Positions 24,883-32,230 of a stretch of DNA of 38,717 bases are shown here, in pieces. The stretch spans positions 1-38,717 of the forward strand of contig JALHNB010000055.1 of the NCBI GenBank assembly GCA_022843745.1. Reading direction: 5' to 3'. The DNA comes from Anaerolineae bacterium. GTDB taxonomy: Bacteria > Chloroflexota > Anaerolineae > Aggregatilineales > Phototrophicaceae. The notes below the pieces were generated by a model. That model saw only the letters and a program-made list of their open reading frames with translations. It did not search any database and was not told where the DNA came from. Positions within the stretch are counted from its first letter, which is position 1. The number at the start of each line of letters is the position of its first letter. The position numbers and the translations under genes are program-made.

Positions 24883-24889
24883 ATTTTCC

Positions 24890-24932
24890 CTACCGCGCCA
24901 GTTTTCTCGCTGCGTCCTCCGCTAACATGCGC
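24890..24932 (-). pseudogene. Orphan duplicate of the 3' end of the TipAL-like MerR gene
   Basis: On the minus strand this encodes MLAEDAARKLAR and a stop. A 39-bp block (24894-24932) matches 28806-28844 of the MerR gene at 37 positions by direct comparison. Homology stops at ATGCGC, so only the last 13 codons are present. With the native copy it forms direct repeats around the 3.9 kb that hold the sugar permeases and the two-gene unit. Confidence 0.8.
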
Positions 24933-24987
24933 CTTTTGTGAACTCGTAGACGATTTAAAATCGCGCTAAAATAGAATTTGAAATAGG

Positions 24988-25005
24988 TGCGTACACCAAT
25001 ACGCA
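24988..25005. promoter_or_regulatory. Candidate operator before the sugar permeases
   Basis: Perfect inverted repeat TGCGTA-CACCAA-TACGCA, 11 bp upstream of ATG 25017 and next to its ribosome site. An AT-rich TAAAATAG stretch about 15 bp upstream could hold the -10 box. Binding by a regulator is inference. Confidence 0.3.
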
Positions 25006-25016
25006 GGTGGGGGCTT

Positions 25017-25913
25017 ATGAACAAGTCGAACCAGAACGGCATTTCGTTCATCTTGCCAGCCGTTGCATGGGTAGCGGCTCTAACAATTTTCCCGTTGGCT
25101 TATTTGGTCTATCTCAGCTTTACGGACTATCGGGCTATCAGACCGGGTCAGGGTTTTATCGGCCTGGAAAATTACCAACAGTTATTCATGGATCGCTCCA
25201 TCGTTGAAGCTCTTCTACGAACACTGTTTTTCGCGATCAGCAGCACGGCGATCACTCTCCTTTTAGGAACAATCACCGCCTGGATATTCAGCTACGATCT
25301 GCCCGGCATCCGTTTTTTGCGATCTGTATTTGCCGCGCCGCTTTTCACCATGTCAGTGGCAGCAGCGACCATCGGGCGCTTTCTGCTTGCCTCTAACTTC
25401 GGCCTTTTCCCGGAAATACCTTTTCTGAATGATCCTGCACTTGCCGGATACGCGCTGATCGCCGTTGATGTCTGGCAGTGGACACCCCTGGTATTTGTCG
25501 TGGTTTTGAATGCCTTGCGTCATATCCCTGGCGCAGAAATCGACAATGCGCGTCTGGATACCAAATCCGACCTGACGATTTTTTCAGTTGTCGCTTTTCC
25601 ACGTGTACGCCGGGCGCTGCTGCTTGTGGCATTGCTTCGCCTCATTGAATCGCTGCAAATGTTCGACCTCCCCTACACGCTCACAAACGGCGGCCCTCTG
25701 AATTCGACGACGACATTGGGTTTGGCGGTTTTCAAATATACCTTCCAATTCTTTGATATCGGCTACGGCTCGGCAGTGGCGGTCATATTATTGATCCTGG
25801 TCGCGATCATTTCATTCGTCTTCTTCCGGGTGATGGGTCAGCGATTCAAGACTGTCGTTGCGAACCCGCGCACATCGCTCAAATCCTATCTGGAGGCTTT
25901 GCGAAGTCAATGA
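25017..25913 (+). CDS. Carbohydrate ABC transporter permease (MalF/UgpA type)
   Basis: Inner-membrane sugar permease of 298 aa with six helices. Family marks include FPLAYLVYLSFTDY near the N-terminus, FIGLENYQQLF and the TNGGPLNSTTTLGLAVFKYTF block. The cytoplasmic EAA loop is atypical: EIDNARLDTKSDLTIFSVVAFPRV replaces the usual EAAxxDGAxxWxxFxxIxLP, losing the Asp-Gly-Ala core that docks on the ATPase. ATG 25017 follows AGGTGGGGG; the in-frame GTG/ATG further upstream has no site. It overlaps the next permease gene by ATGA. No ATPase or binding protein is nearby, so a shared MsmK-type ATPase is likely. The substrate may relate to the adjacent uronate-type enzymes. Confidence 0.92.
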   Translation: MNKSNQNGISFILPAVAWVAALTIFPLAYLVYLSFTDYRAIRPGQGFIGLENYQQLFMDRSIVEALLRTLFFAISSTAITLLLGTITAWIFSYDLPGIRFLRSVFAAPLFTMSVAAATIGRFLLASNFGLFPEIPFLNDPALAGYALIAVDVWQWTPLVFVVVLNALRHIPGAEIDNARLDTKSDLTIFSVVAFPRVRRALLLVALLRLIESLQMFDLPYTLTNGGPLNSTTTLGLAVFKYTFQFFDIGYGSAVAVILLILVAIISFVFFRVMGQRFKTVVANPRTSLKSYLEALRSQ

Positions 25914-26794
25914 TCAACAACCGACGCTTTCAAACTCCTCCTCGCCGCCTCCCAAAATCAACCTCGCCGATTGTCATTCAGGTGGCTGCCTTTGTGATCG
26001 CCCTAGTGATGGTCGCCCCACTGCTCCTGATATTTTCGCTCTCCCTTAAAAGCCCGCCGGATATGTTCAGGTATCCGCCCGCCTGGATTCCGTTTGTCCA
26101 GTTCACGCCAACAGCCCAGAATTGGCAGGAGGTTTTCTCGCTTTCGGTTGGTAGTGTGACCACACCACTCATCAACAGTACATTGGTGGCGGGCATCTCG
26201 ACCATTTTTGCAGTGGGTGTTGGCAGTCTTGCCGGGTATGGACTGGCGCGGTTCAGGTACAGCGTGGGCAATCAAAATCTGATGTTCTTCCTGCTGATCC
26301 CGCGATTGATTCCCTCGATTGTAATCGCAGTCCCCTTGTTCCTGATCGTCCGAGAAGCCGACCAGTTGGATACATTGACCGGGTTGATTTTCGCACATAC
26401 AACGCTGCTGCTACCGCTTGCTACCCTCATTATGCGCGAATATTTTGCCGGATTTTCGAATTCCGTGACAGAGGCTGCCCGCGTCGATGGGGCTGGACTG
26501 CTGCAAACCTTTCGGCTGATTGCCCTGCCGAATGCCCGTGCTGCACTCGTGGCTACCGCCATTCTCTGTTTCATTATTTCGTGGAACGATTTAGATTTTG
26601 CCCTGATTTTTACGAACAGCATCCAGAACTCAACCGCCCCGCTATGGCTGTTGCGGTTCCAGGCTCAATACATGGCCGAATGGGGGCCTGTGGCGGCGAT
26701 GGTCATTATTGTGATCGCATTACCGATTGCGCTCTCGTTTCTCGTTCAGCGCTACATCTTCACAGGGCTGTCACTGGGGATCGCGCAAGAATAA
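25910..26794 (+). CDS. Carbohydrate ABC transporter permease (MalG/UgpE type)
   Basis: Second sugar permease, 294 aa, six helices, with a canonical EAA loop (TEAARVDGAGLLQTFRLIALP) and the usual N-terminal PLLLIFSLSLKSP region, as well as LIPRLIPSIVIAVPLFLI. It pairs with the MalF-type subunit, with which it overlaps by 4 bp. The C-terminus QRYIFTGLSLGIAQE is normal (GLTxGAVKG-like). It converges with the small gene on the minus strand, the two stops being 3 bp apart. Confidence 0.93.
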   Translation: MINNRRFQTPPRRLPKSTSPIVIQVAAFVIALVMVAPLLLIFSLSLKSPPDMFRYPPAWIPFVQFTPTAQNWQEVFSLSVGSVTTPLINSTLVAGISTIFAVGVGSLAGYGLARFRYSVGNQNLMFFLLIPRLIPSIVIAVPLFLIVREADQLDTLTGLIFAHTTLLLPLATLIMREYFAGFSNSVTEAARVDGAGLLQTFRLIALPNARAALVATAILCFIISWNDLDFALIFTNSIQNSTAPLWLLRFQAQYMAEWGPVAAMVIIVIALPIALSFLVQRYIFTGLSLGIAQE

Positions 26795-26797
26795 GCG

Positions 26798-27190
26798 TTA
26801 TCGCCCCAGCGTGAGAATCTGCCCGATGATCTGGGTGGCGATGAGCAAAACAGTGGGCGCAATATCCGCGAGATTTTGAGCAGCGGCTTTCAGATTTTCA
26901 CCCTTAATTTCCAGCAGCTTGCGATTGGGTTTTTCCTGCGTACCCGCCTGAACCAGTTCCTCGGTCAGCGCACCAACAACTTCAACGTCGTCCGCTTTTT
27001 CCTGCGGAATCTGCGCCAGGGCTTCGCGAAGCTGTTTCACAAGTTCATCCAGCGAATTCTGGAAATCGCCGCTGTTCACGTACTTGTGCTGTTCGGCGTG
27101 GGCGTTTGCGCCGACGGCGATCACCTCCGCCTTTATGTTATTCGCCTGAATACCTTCATTTTTTGTGCTTTTGTTGCTCATGTTGCTCAT
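26798..27190 (-). CDS. Small protein of an unrecognised two-gene unit
   Basis: Soluble 130-aa protein, not assigned to a known family. The N-terminus carries NEGIQANNIKAEVIAVGANA (11-30), a motif also found at the C-terminus of the upstream protein. The middle is helical and charged (about 40-80: DELVKQLREALAQIPQ; VVGALTEELVQ), and the C-terminus NLKAAAQNLADIAPTVLLIATQIIG is amphipathic to hydrophobic and could insert in a membrane. Its start overlaps the end of the 497-aa gene by 4 bp, so the two are coupled. Similar proteins with a GIxANNIxAxxxAVGxxAxA opening seem familiar from Chloroflexota and Cyanobacteria, but I cannot give a function. Confidence 0.7.
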   Translation of the reverse strand: MSNMSNKSTKNEGIQANNIKAEVIAVGANAHAEQHKYVNSGDFQNSLDELVKQLREALAQIPQEKADDVEVVGALTEELVQAGTQEKPNRKLLEIKGENLKAAAQNLADIAPTVLLIATQIIGQILTLGR

Positions 27191-28680
27191 GTGGTTGGAT
27201 TCCTTAGTGGCTCTTCCTTCGCGGGTTTTTCATTCGTCGCTGCACGAGCGCCCTCACCCACCGCCAATGCCTGGGCCTCGACATTTCCGCCCTGCACAAT
27301 AATTCCAGTGTTCAGGATGCTGGTGCGGCGTTCTTTCAGGTCGGTGGTGCTGATACGATGATCCGCCAGAAAATCGACGATAGCGTCCAGGATCGTGCGT
27401 TCGATAACCTTGTTGTACATTTCCTTATCAAGAACCTGAAAATAATGCTGGTAGCGCTGGCTGCTAACCATGTCGCGCACACTGGTCGAAATACCCCAAT
27501 CATAGCGCGGGTTCTCGTCAATTTCGTCGCACATCGCTTCGTCCAGTTTGCGTTTCCGGCGGCCTTCCATCCATGCGCCCAACCACATTCCGATGTACTC
27601 CAGTGGCAGGAAAACGCCGCCGATCAGGCTGAAAGGCGCCATCACCACATAGCCGATGATTTTCAGGATGGCATCGATAATCCGCCGCAGCCAGCCTTTC
27701 TCATCATCTTTCTGGCGACGGTTATCCAGTTCGCGATACGCATCGGCAGGCGGCGTGAGCAAAAAACGGCTGTGTTCGGTGAACAAATTGTTGCCACGCA
27801 ACGAGAAACGGAGAAAAACAGACAGTATGAGGGAGTCACTGGCGTAGTGAACACGAATCCATTTATAGTACCGGATCAAGGGGTCGTTATTCGCCAGATA
27901 AGCCTGGAGAGATTCGGAGTTGAGTTCCTGAACAGGTCGGTTGTAATGATTTGGCAAGATCGAGTCGTTATCGCGAATATCCAGGCCATTGACGTAAATC
28001 ATGTCCTGGAAATGAAGCCCCGCAAATTGCAGTCCATTCAGGCGCTCCTGGACAAATTGGTACAGTTCGGCGACCTCAAATGAAATGGGGTCTAGCGTTT
28101 GGCCGCTAAGTGGGTCTTCCTTACCATAAGTAACATTCGTCGCAAATGACCAATGATCCAAGTTGATTCCTGCCCCGATAAAAGGCAAAAATCCGCTGTA
28201 AACAACGACATTCTGGCTGGATTTTGGCATCCCACTTTCAATGTCCGGTTTCAGCGGGATATGCCCGAATACTTCTTGTATCTTGTCGGGGTCATAATTT
28301 CGGCGTTTGAAATGGTCGAGCAGCGTTTCCGGGTCATATTGTTCCTGGGCGGCAGATTGTCGCCATTGGATGACAGCCCCGACTGCAAACAGTACAATGA
28401 GGGTCAGCGCCGAGCTGCGAGAAACGGCAAACACAATGACCAGGATAATCGCCAGCGCTAAAAATATCCAGCCGAACCGCCGTCGGATGCGGCTGCGTTC
28501 CTCCTCCCAGTCTTCAATCAGAGCGACCACCTGCATCAACAGCCGCATATCCAGCCCGATTTCCGGTGCGGTTGCGACATATTTCTGCTCGAAATGCTCG
28601 GTCAGCTTGTTTCGAAATGTTGCACCGAGCAAAATTACACTTGCGCACAACAGGCGCGTTACATCATTAAACTTGTCCAT
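27187..28680 (-). CDS. Membrane protein of an unrecognised two-gene unit
   Basis: Protein of 497 aa. The N-terminal DKFNDVTRLLCASVILLGATFRNKL and a conserved-looking EIGLDMRLLMQVV precede two hydrophobic helices (about 68-87 and 90-106). A soluble middle (about 115-330) contains SGFLPFIGAGINLDHWSF and FQDMIYVNGLDIRDN. A second hydrophobic region (335-372) precedes a helical C-terminal domain and the tail NTGIIVQGGNVEAQALAVGE (from about 457), which is shared with the small partner. I have seen similar N-termini in actinobacterial hypothetical proteins, without known role. ATG 28680 follows a G-rich GGGGGGG site, and TATAAT lies at 28697-28702 on the minus strand. Confidence 0.75.
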   Translation of the reverse strand: MDKFNDVTRLLCASVILLGATFRNKLTEHFEQKYVATAPEIGLDMRLLMQVVALIEDWEEERSRIRRRFGWIFLALAIILVIVFAVSRSSALTLIVLFAVGAVIQWRQSAAQEQYDPETLLDHFKRRNYDPDKIQEVFGHIPLKPDIESGMPKSSQNVVVYSGFLPFIGAGINLDHWSFATNVTYGKEDPLSGQTLDPISFEVAELYQFVQERLNGLQFAGLHFQDMIYVNGLDIRDNDSILPNHYNRPVQELNSESLQAYLANNDPLIRYYKWIRVHYASDSLILSVFLRFSLRGNNLFTEHSRFLLTPPADAYRELDNRRQKDDEKGWLRRIIDAILKIIGYVVMAPFSLIGGVFLPLEYIGMWLGAWMEGRRKRKLDEAMCDEIDENPRYDWGISTSVRDMVSSQRYQHYFQVLDKEMYNKVIERTILDAIVDFLADHRISTTDLKERRTSILNTGIIVQGGNVEAQALAVGEGARAATNEKPAKEEPLRNPTT

Positions 28681-28801
28681 ATCCCCCCCATTTTGGATTA
28701 TATGGAAACGATGTAATTGATTTGTATAAGATTATAGCGCCAGAAGTCCAAATCTGCATGTCTTCACTTCCAGCCTCAGCCTTCTGCCACGCCATGTCCC
28801 T

Positions 28802-29605
28802 CTATCGCGCCAGTTTTTTCGCTGCGTCCTCCGCCAACATGCGCTCAAGCTCCGCCGTTTCCAGATCATCGACGTACTGCGTGATCGAGTCCTGCAAAAA
28901 CTGCGGCAGATCGGGATGCAGCTTCGTGAAATTGGCGATGAAACGCGCATCGGTGTTGTAGCCCACGCCTAACCCGCGCATAATCTCCAGAGTCGGCTCG
29001 TAGAAATAGTAGATGTGTTTGTGCCAGCGCTTCAGAATGTCCTGAACTTCGGCATCCTCCGGCGGCGTTCCGGCCTCAATCGCCTTCACGAGATCGGCGT
29101 AAACCTGATTGCCCTCCTCGCCAATCGCCTGCCGCTGGCTCTCGGTGTAGCCGTTCCAGCGCTTGATCGACTGGTTAACGGTGTCTGGGTCCCATTGCAG
29201 ACGCGCCTCGCGCTCATACTGCTTCTGTTCCTCCTCGCTGAAGGCTTCAAATAGCTGTTTTTTGCTCATTTCGACTTCCCCTCCCAGATAACGAATCGTC
29301 GTGTCTACGGTGCTGACCAGATTTTCCAGCCGTTCGATTTTTTCTTGCAGCGCTTTTCGATGCGAACGCAGCGCGGCGACCACATCAAAATCGGCGCTGT
29401 CGAGAATGTCCTTGATCTGAAGCAGTTCCACGCCCATCTCGCGATAAAACAGGATTTGCTGAAGCCGCAGCAGCGCGTTATCGTCGTAATAGCGATAATT
29501 GTTCTCGCCGACTTTCGACGGTTTCAGTAAGCCGATTTCGTCGTAATAGTGGAGCGTCCGCACGCTCACCTCGGCCAGATCGGATAGCTGTTTGACGGTG
29601 TACAT
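28802..29605 (-). CDS. MerR-family regulator with TipAS ligand-binding domain
   Basis: TipAL-like transcription factor of 267 aa. The N-terminal winged helix (YTVKQLSDLAEVSVRTLHYYDEIGLL) is followed by the recognition wing (NNYRYYDDNALLRLQQILFYREMG), a coiled coil (LRSHRKALQEKIERLENLVS) and a C-terminal TipAS-type domain (about 130-260: KQLFEAFSEEEQKQYEREARLQW; RWHKHIYYFYEPTLEIMRGLG). TipAS domains bind hydrophobic or thiopeptide antibiotics. ATG 29605 is chosen; TTG 29614 is an alternative. The gene lies behind a promoter with the 19-bp spacer typical of MerR control. The last 13 codons (MLAEDAAKKLAR and stop) are duplicated at 24890-24932. Confidence 0.93.
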   Translation of the reverse strand: MYTVKQLSDLAEVSVRTLHYYDEIGLLKPSKVGENNYRYYDDNALLRLQQILFYREMGVELLQIKDILDSADFDVVAALRSHRKALQEKIERLENLVSTVDTTIRYLGGEVEMSKKQLFEAFSEEEQKQYEREARLQWDPDTVNQSIKRWNGYTESQRQAIGEEGNQVYADLVKAIEAGTPPEDAEVQDILKRWHKHIYYFYEPTLEIMRGLGVGYNTDARFIANFTKLHPDLPQFLQDSITQYVDDLETAELERMLAEDAAKKLAR

Positions 29606-29637
29606 CGCACTCAACCTCGCATCGAAAACTCACAAGG

Positions 29638-29668
29638 ATCATAAACTATCACGTCACGTCAGAGTCAA
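29638..29668 (-). promoter_or_regulatory. MerR-type promoter with 19-bp spacer
   Basis: -35 TTGACT (29663-29668) and -10 TATGAT (29638-29643) on the minus strand, separated by 19 bp. This over-long spacer is the hallmark of promoters activated by MerR-family regulators through DNA distortion. The spacer contains the repeat TGACGTGACGTGA. It reads into the MerR gene itself, implying autoregulation. Confidence 0.7.
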
Positions 29669-29680
29669 GGGGGTTGGGGA

Positions 29681-29719
29681 GAGCATTTCAGCGGTTCAGC
29701 TTGTCAGCAGTTCAGCTAA
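29681..29719 (-). repeat. 8-bp-period GCTGACNN array, copy 2
   Basis: On the minus strand GCTGAACT, GCTGACAA, GCTGAACC, GCTGAAAT. Same family as 893-930. It lies between the divergent MerR and sulfotransferase genes and directly abuts a CGCAAAG-type array. Confidence 0.7.
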
Positions 29720-29728
29720 GAGCAAATC

Positions 29729-29768
29729 TTTGACGCAAAGGCGCGAAGATCGCAAAGTATCGCGAAGA
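29729..29768 (+). repeat. 8-bp-period CGCAAAG array, copy 5
   Basis: TTTGACGCAAAG, GCGCGAAG, ATCGCAAAG, TATCGCGAAG. Located in the leader of the sulfotransferase gene; an in-frame upstream extension of that gene would translate it (LTQRREDRKVSRRK) but is not part of the protein. Confidence 0.7.
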
Positions 29769-29846
29769 AAATTATCGAAATTCGTTGTGTCCAATCCCGA
29801 ATCGAGTACAATAATTGAAACAAAAGTTCTAGCAGGAGCGCGAAAA

Positions 29847-30449
29847 ATGAGCCTACGAGTCGTCGGTGCGGGATTGCCGCGTACCAGTACAACGTCCCAG
29901 AGTCAGGCGCTTGAGCATCTGCTCGGCGGGCGCTGCTACCATATGCACACGATCCCCGGCCATCCGTTTGACCTCGGCGCGGGCTGGGATACGGCGCTGG
30001 CAGGCGGTTCGCCGGATTGGGATGAAATTTTCGAGGGTTACACGGCGGCTGTAGATTGGCCTGCGTCGATGTTCTGGCGCGAACTGAGCGCGGCTTATCC
30101 CGATGCGCTGGTGCTGCTCTCCACACGCGATTCCGCCGAAACGTGGGTTCAGAGCGTCACGGCGACTATTCTCCCCCACGCACGTGAGCCTCTCGCGCCG
30201 GACTTGACAGGTGGACGCGGCCTCGTGACATTATTTGAGCCCTTCACAGGCACGGAAAAATGGGATGACCCGGCGATTTTGAAGGCCGCCTACGAGCGCC
30301 ACAACGCCGAGGTGCGCAAGTCCGTCCCGCCGGATCGCCTGCTCGATTGGCGTGCGTCCGAGGGTTGGGAGCCGCTTTGCCGCGCACTCAAGCTGCCCGT
30401 GCCAGATGTCCCCTTCCCCTGGGCGAACAAGCGCGAGGATTGGGGATAG
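29847..30449 (+). CDS. Sulfotransferase-family protein
   Basis: Cytoplasmic protein of 200 aa resembling the Sulfotransfer_4 group. The 5'-phosphosulfate loop appears as GAGLPRTSTTSQSQALEHLL, and the 3'-phosphate segment as LLSTRDSAETWVQSV. The enzyme would move sulfate from PAPS to a hydroxyl group; it is on the short side for the family. ATG 29847 has AGGAG 9 bases upstream. A frame open from 29592 crosses the 8-mer repeat and the divergent promoter region and is rejected. Substrate unknown; no sulfate activation genes are near. It converges with the HNH gene 6 bp downstream. Confidence 0.88.
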   Translation: MSLRVVGAGLPRTSTTSQSQALEHLLGGRCYHMHTIPGHPFDLGAGWDTALAGGSPDWDEIFEGYTAAVDWPASMFWRELSAAYPDALVLLSTRDSAETWVQSVTATILPHAREPLAPDLTGGRGLVTLFEPFTGTEKWDDPAILKAAYERHNAEVRKSVPPDRLLDWRASEGWEPLCRALKLPVPDVPFPWANKREDWG

Positions 30450-30455
30450 TTTCCG

Positions 30456-30875
30456 CTATTCCTTTGTGCAGGGGTATTCGCCAAGCCCCGCCAATATCTG
30501 CCGATTTTCCACACGGTCTATATCATTCATTTGCAGGACACGAACGGTTGTACGTGCCTCTGGCGTATGACCCTCAATATACATATCAATCTGAATTTGA
30601 AAATGATCTTCCCATGTTTGCGTGCGAGGAGAATAAAGTCGCGTGATTTCATTGGTTAGTGGGTCAAAACCAACAAGATCGTGACCTTTATGAGCGTTAC
30701 ATTTGTAACAGGCGAGACAGAGGTTGTCGATGTTATCTGAGCCACCATGTTTTACAGGAATGACATGATCGACATGAAAAGCAGCTGTACCAGCGCTGGC
30801 AGGTAAAAGACAATATTCACAACAGTCGCCCGCACGGGTTCGGACTGCTTGACGCTGTGACCGCGATAGACTCAT
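30456..30875 (-). CDS. HNH endonuclease
   Basis: HNH nuclease of 139 aa. Zinc ligands C19-x-x-C22 (CCEYC) and C56-x-x-C59 (ACYKC) bracket the catalytic core HVDHVIP (H37), N51 and the CNAHKG segment. The C-terminal half (about 70-139) is helical and may recognise DNA or the partner protein. The start overlaps the end of the small upstream gene by 4 bp (ATGA), a consistent arrangement for this small protein/HNH pair as I recall it from Cyanobacteria and Chloroflexota genomes. No methylase or tail genes are nearby, so classical restriction or phage packaging is unlikely. Confidence 0.9.
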   Translation of the reverse strand: MSLSRSQRQAVRTRAGDCCEYCLLPASAGTAAFHVDHVIPVKHGGSDNIDNLCLACYKCNAHKGHDLVGFDPLTNEITRLYSPRTQTWEDHFQIQIDMYIEGHTPEARTTVRVLQMNDIDRVENRQILAGLGEYPCTKE

Positions 30876-31129
30876 TCAGATGCTTTCTTAAGTTTTAGCC
30901 GCATTTTTGCCTTGAGCAGCGACATCATCTCGTCCACGCGGACAAAATCGAACATCTCATCGCGCTCCTCAGCCGTGATTTCACCTTCGCCGTTGAGTTC
31001 CAACAACTCATGGGCGCGTTCTTGCAGATCATCCGGCAGACGATAGGCAATAATGGCTTCCGGCGTGGGATTGGTCGCCAGAAAGTCGGTAATTTCGCTA
31101 AAAATTGTTCGAACAGGCGCATTCTGCAT
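30872..31129 (-). CDS. Small acidic partner of the HNH endonuclease
   Basis: Helical, acidic 85-aa protein: SEITDFLATNPTPEAIIAYRLPDDLQERAHELLELNGEGEITAEERDEMFDFVRVDEMMSLLKAKMRLKLKK (recognisable blocks, for example ATNPTPEAIIAYRLP and VDEMMSLLKAKMRLKL). The PTPEEI-x-A-x-RP / ELxELLExNRxG / MxLLKAxARLxL layout is common in small genes preceding HNH genes. It overlaps the nuclease gene by 4 bp. It may act as an antitoxin-like inhibitor or a subunit; this is inference from position and charge. No strong ribosome site is seen in front of ATG 31129. Confidence 0.75.
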   Translation of the reverse strand: MQNAPVRTIFSEITDFLATNPTPEAIIAYRLPDDLQERAHELLELNGEGEITAEERDEMFDFVRVDEMMSLLKAKMRLKLKKASE

Positions 31130-31153
31130 CGTTTATTTCCTCAACTCTTGCCT

Positions 31154-32221
31154 CTATTTTAACATTGTTTGAGCCACGTTGCCCTCAGCATCAAACACGC
31201 GCCAGATATTCACCCATCCATCCCCCGCCGCGCCTGCCAAGCGCTGCCCATCAGGATGCCAGTCTAGGGAGTAGTGGTATCCGATTGTTACGGCAATATC
31301 AGAAATACGACCTTCTAAACTGGTAAGAATTTCATCCTTGCTTGTATCGCAAATAATGACGTTATCTAAATCCTCTCTGGTATCAAGGTATTGCGCAAGG
31401 ATTCGGCTGTTTGGGTGCCAGTCAATTATTTGTGATTGGGGACAATTTTCGAAAACAATTAATTTTTCGCCGGTTTCTGGATTGAGAAGGCCATAGCTAG
31501 TTGCCAGTAATTGACCATTCGGACTCCATGTTACTACATAAGGAGACGGAGGTGGATAATAGCTATTTTCAGGTGGCCCCCAAGTGAGTTCTCCCGAGTC
31601 GGCATCCCACATAAAAACGCCAATATCTCCCGAAACCTCAACAATTTTTTGACCATCTGGCGACCAATCAACCGACATAATTTCAGTGGCATAGAAACTA
31701 TATTTTGTATTATCCATCTGAATGATATTCAAGACTTTCCCAGATAAAGCCTCCCAAATCTGGATATTGTTGTTTGAGCTACCGCTAACGATCTGGGTAC
31801 TCTCTGGATTCCAATCTAGTGCAGGGATCACAGCGCTTTGGCCTTTAAAAACAGTTACTAAATTACCTGTTTCAACCTCCCAGACATCTATTTCATGACC
31901 AAACGGGTCACCTGTATCAATATCAATAACAACATTTCCGCCCGCCGCAGCGATATATTTTCCATCCGGATTCCACACCATCGCGGTCATCTGTTCGCTT
32001 GGCTGCTCAAAGTGGCATATAAATTCCAAATCTTCGGTATAGAGTTGTATGCCCGTACTGTCGCCAACTGCTAACATTGTGCCATCAGGACTCCAGGCAA
32101 CCGCACTGGCTGTCGCGTTTTCAATCTGCATGATCGGCGGCATCGGCGTTTCTACCTGTGCGTGTGTTTGCGCCGGAAAAAGGCACATCAAAACAGCCAA
32201 TACAACCCAACTTAATCGCAT
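31154..32221 (-). CDS. Secreted WD40-repeat protein
   Basis: Extracytoplasmic seven-bladed beta-propeller of about 355 aa. Signal peptide MRLSWVVLAVLMCLFPAQTH-AQ, then WD40 units with clear motifs: AVAWSPDGTMLAVGDSTGIQ, MVWNPDGKYIAAAGG, DWNPESTQIVSGSSNNNIQIW, VDWSPDGQKIVEVSG, TWSPNGQLLATSYG, DWHPNSRILAQY and DWHPDGQRLAGAAGDGWVNI. ATG 32221 is chosen because AGGGA lies upstream and it gives a standard signal peptide; the in-frame ATG 32263 would add residues encoded by an 8-mer repeat (MQRRKGRRGAGKSL). It is AT-rich relative to its neighbours. Binding partner unknown. Confidence 0.87.
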   Translation of the reverse strand: MRLSWVVLAVLMCLFPAQTHAQVETPMPPIMQIENATASAVAWSPDGTMLAVGDSTGIQLYTEDLEFICHFEQPSEQMTAMVWNPDGKYIAAAGGNVVIDIDTGDPFGHEIDVWEVETGNLVTVFKGQSAVIPALDWNPESTQIVSGSSNNNIQIWEALSGKVLNIIQMDNTKYSFYATEIMSVDWSPDGQKIVEVSGDIGVFMWDADSGELTWGPPENSYYPPPSPYVVTWSPNGQLLATSYGLLNPETGEKLIVFENCPQSQIIDWHPNSRILAQYLDTREDLDNVIICDTSKDEILTSLEGRISDIAVTIGYHYSLDWHPDGQRLAGAAGDGWVNIWRVFDAEGNVAQTMLK

Positions 32222-32230
32222 TAAACTTTT

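Noticed and set aside
24890-28846. Composite transposon or integrative element with its own recombinase
   Set aside because: No transposase, integrase or resolvase motif is found between the duplicated MerR ends or elsewhere in the window.
29592-29846. N-terminal extension of the sulfotransferase to 29592
   Set aside because: It would translate two dispersed repeats and overlap the divergent MerR promoter; ATG 29847 has a good ribosome site and starts at the family's first strand.
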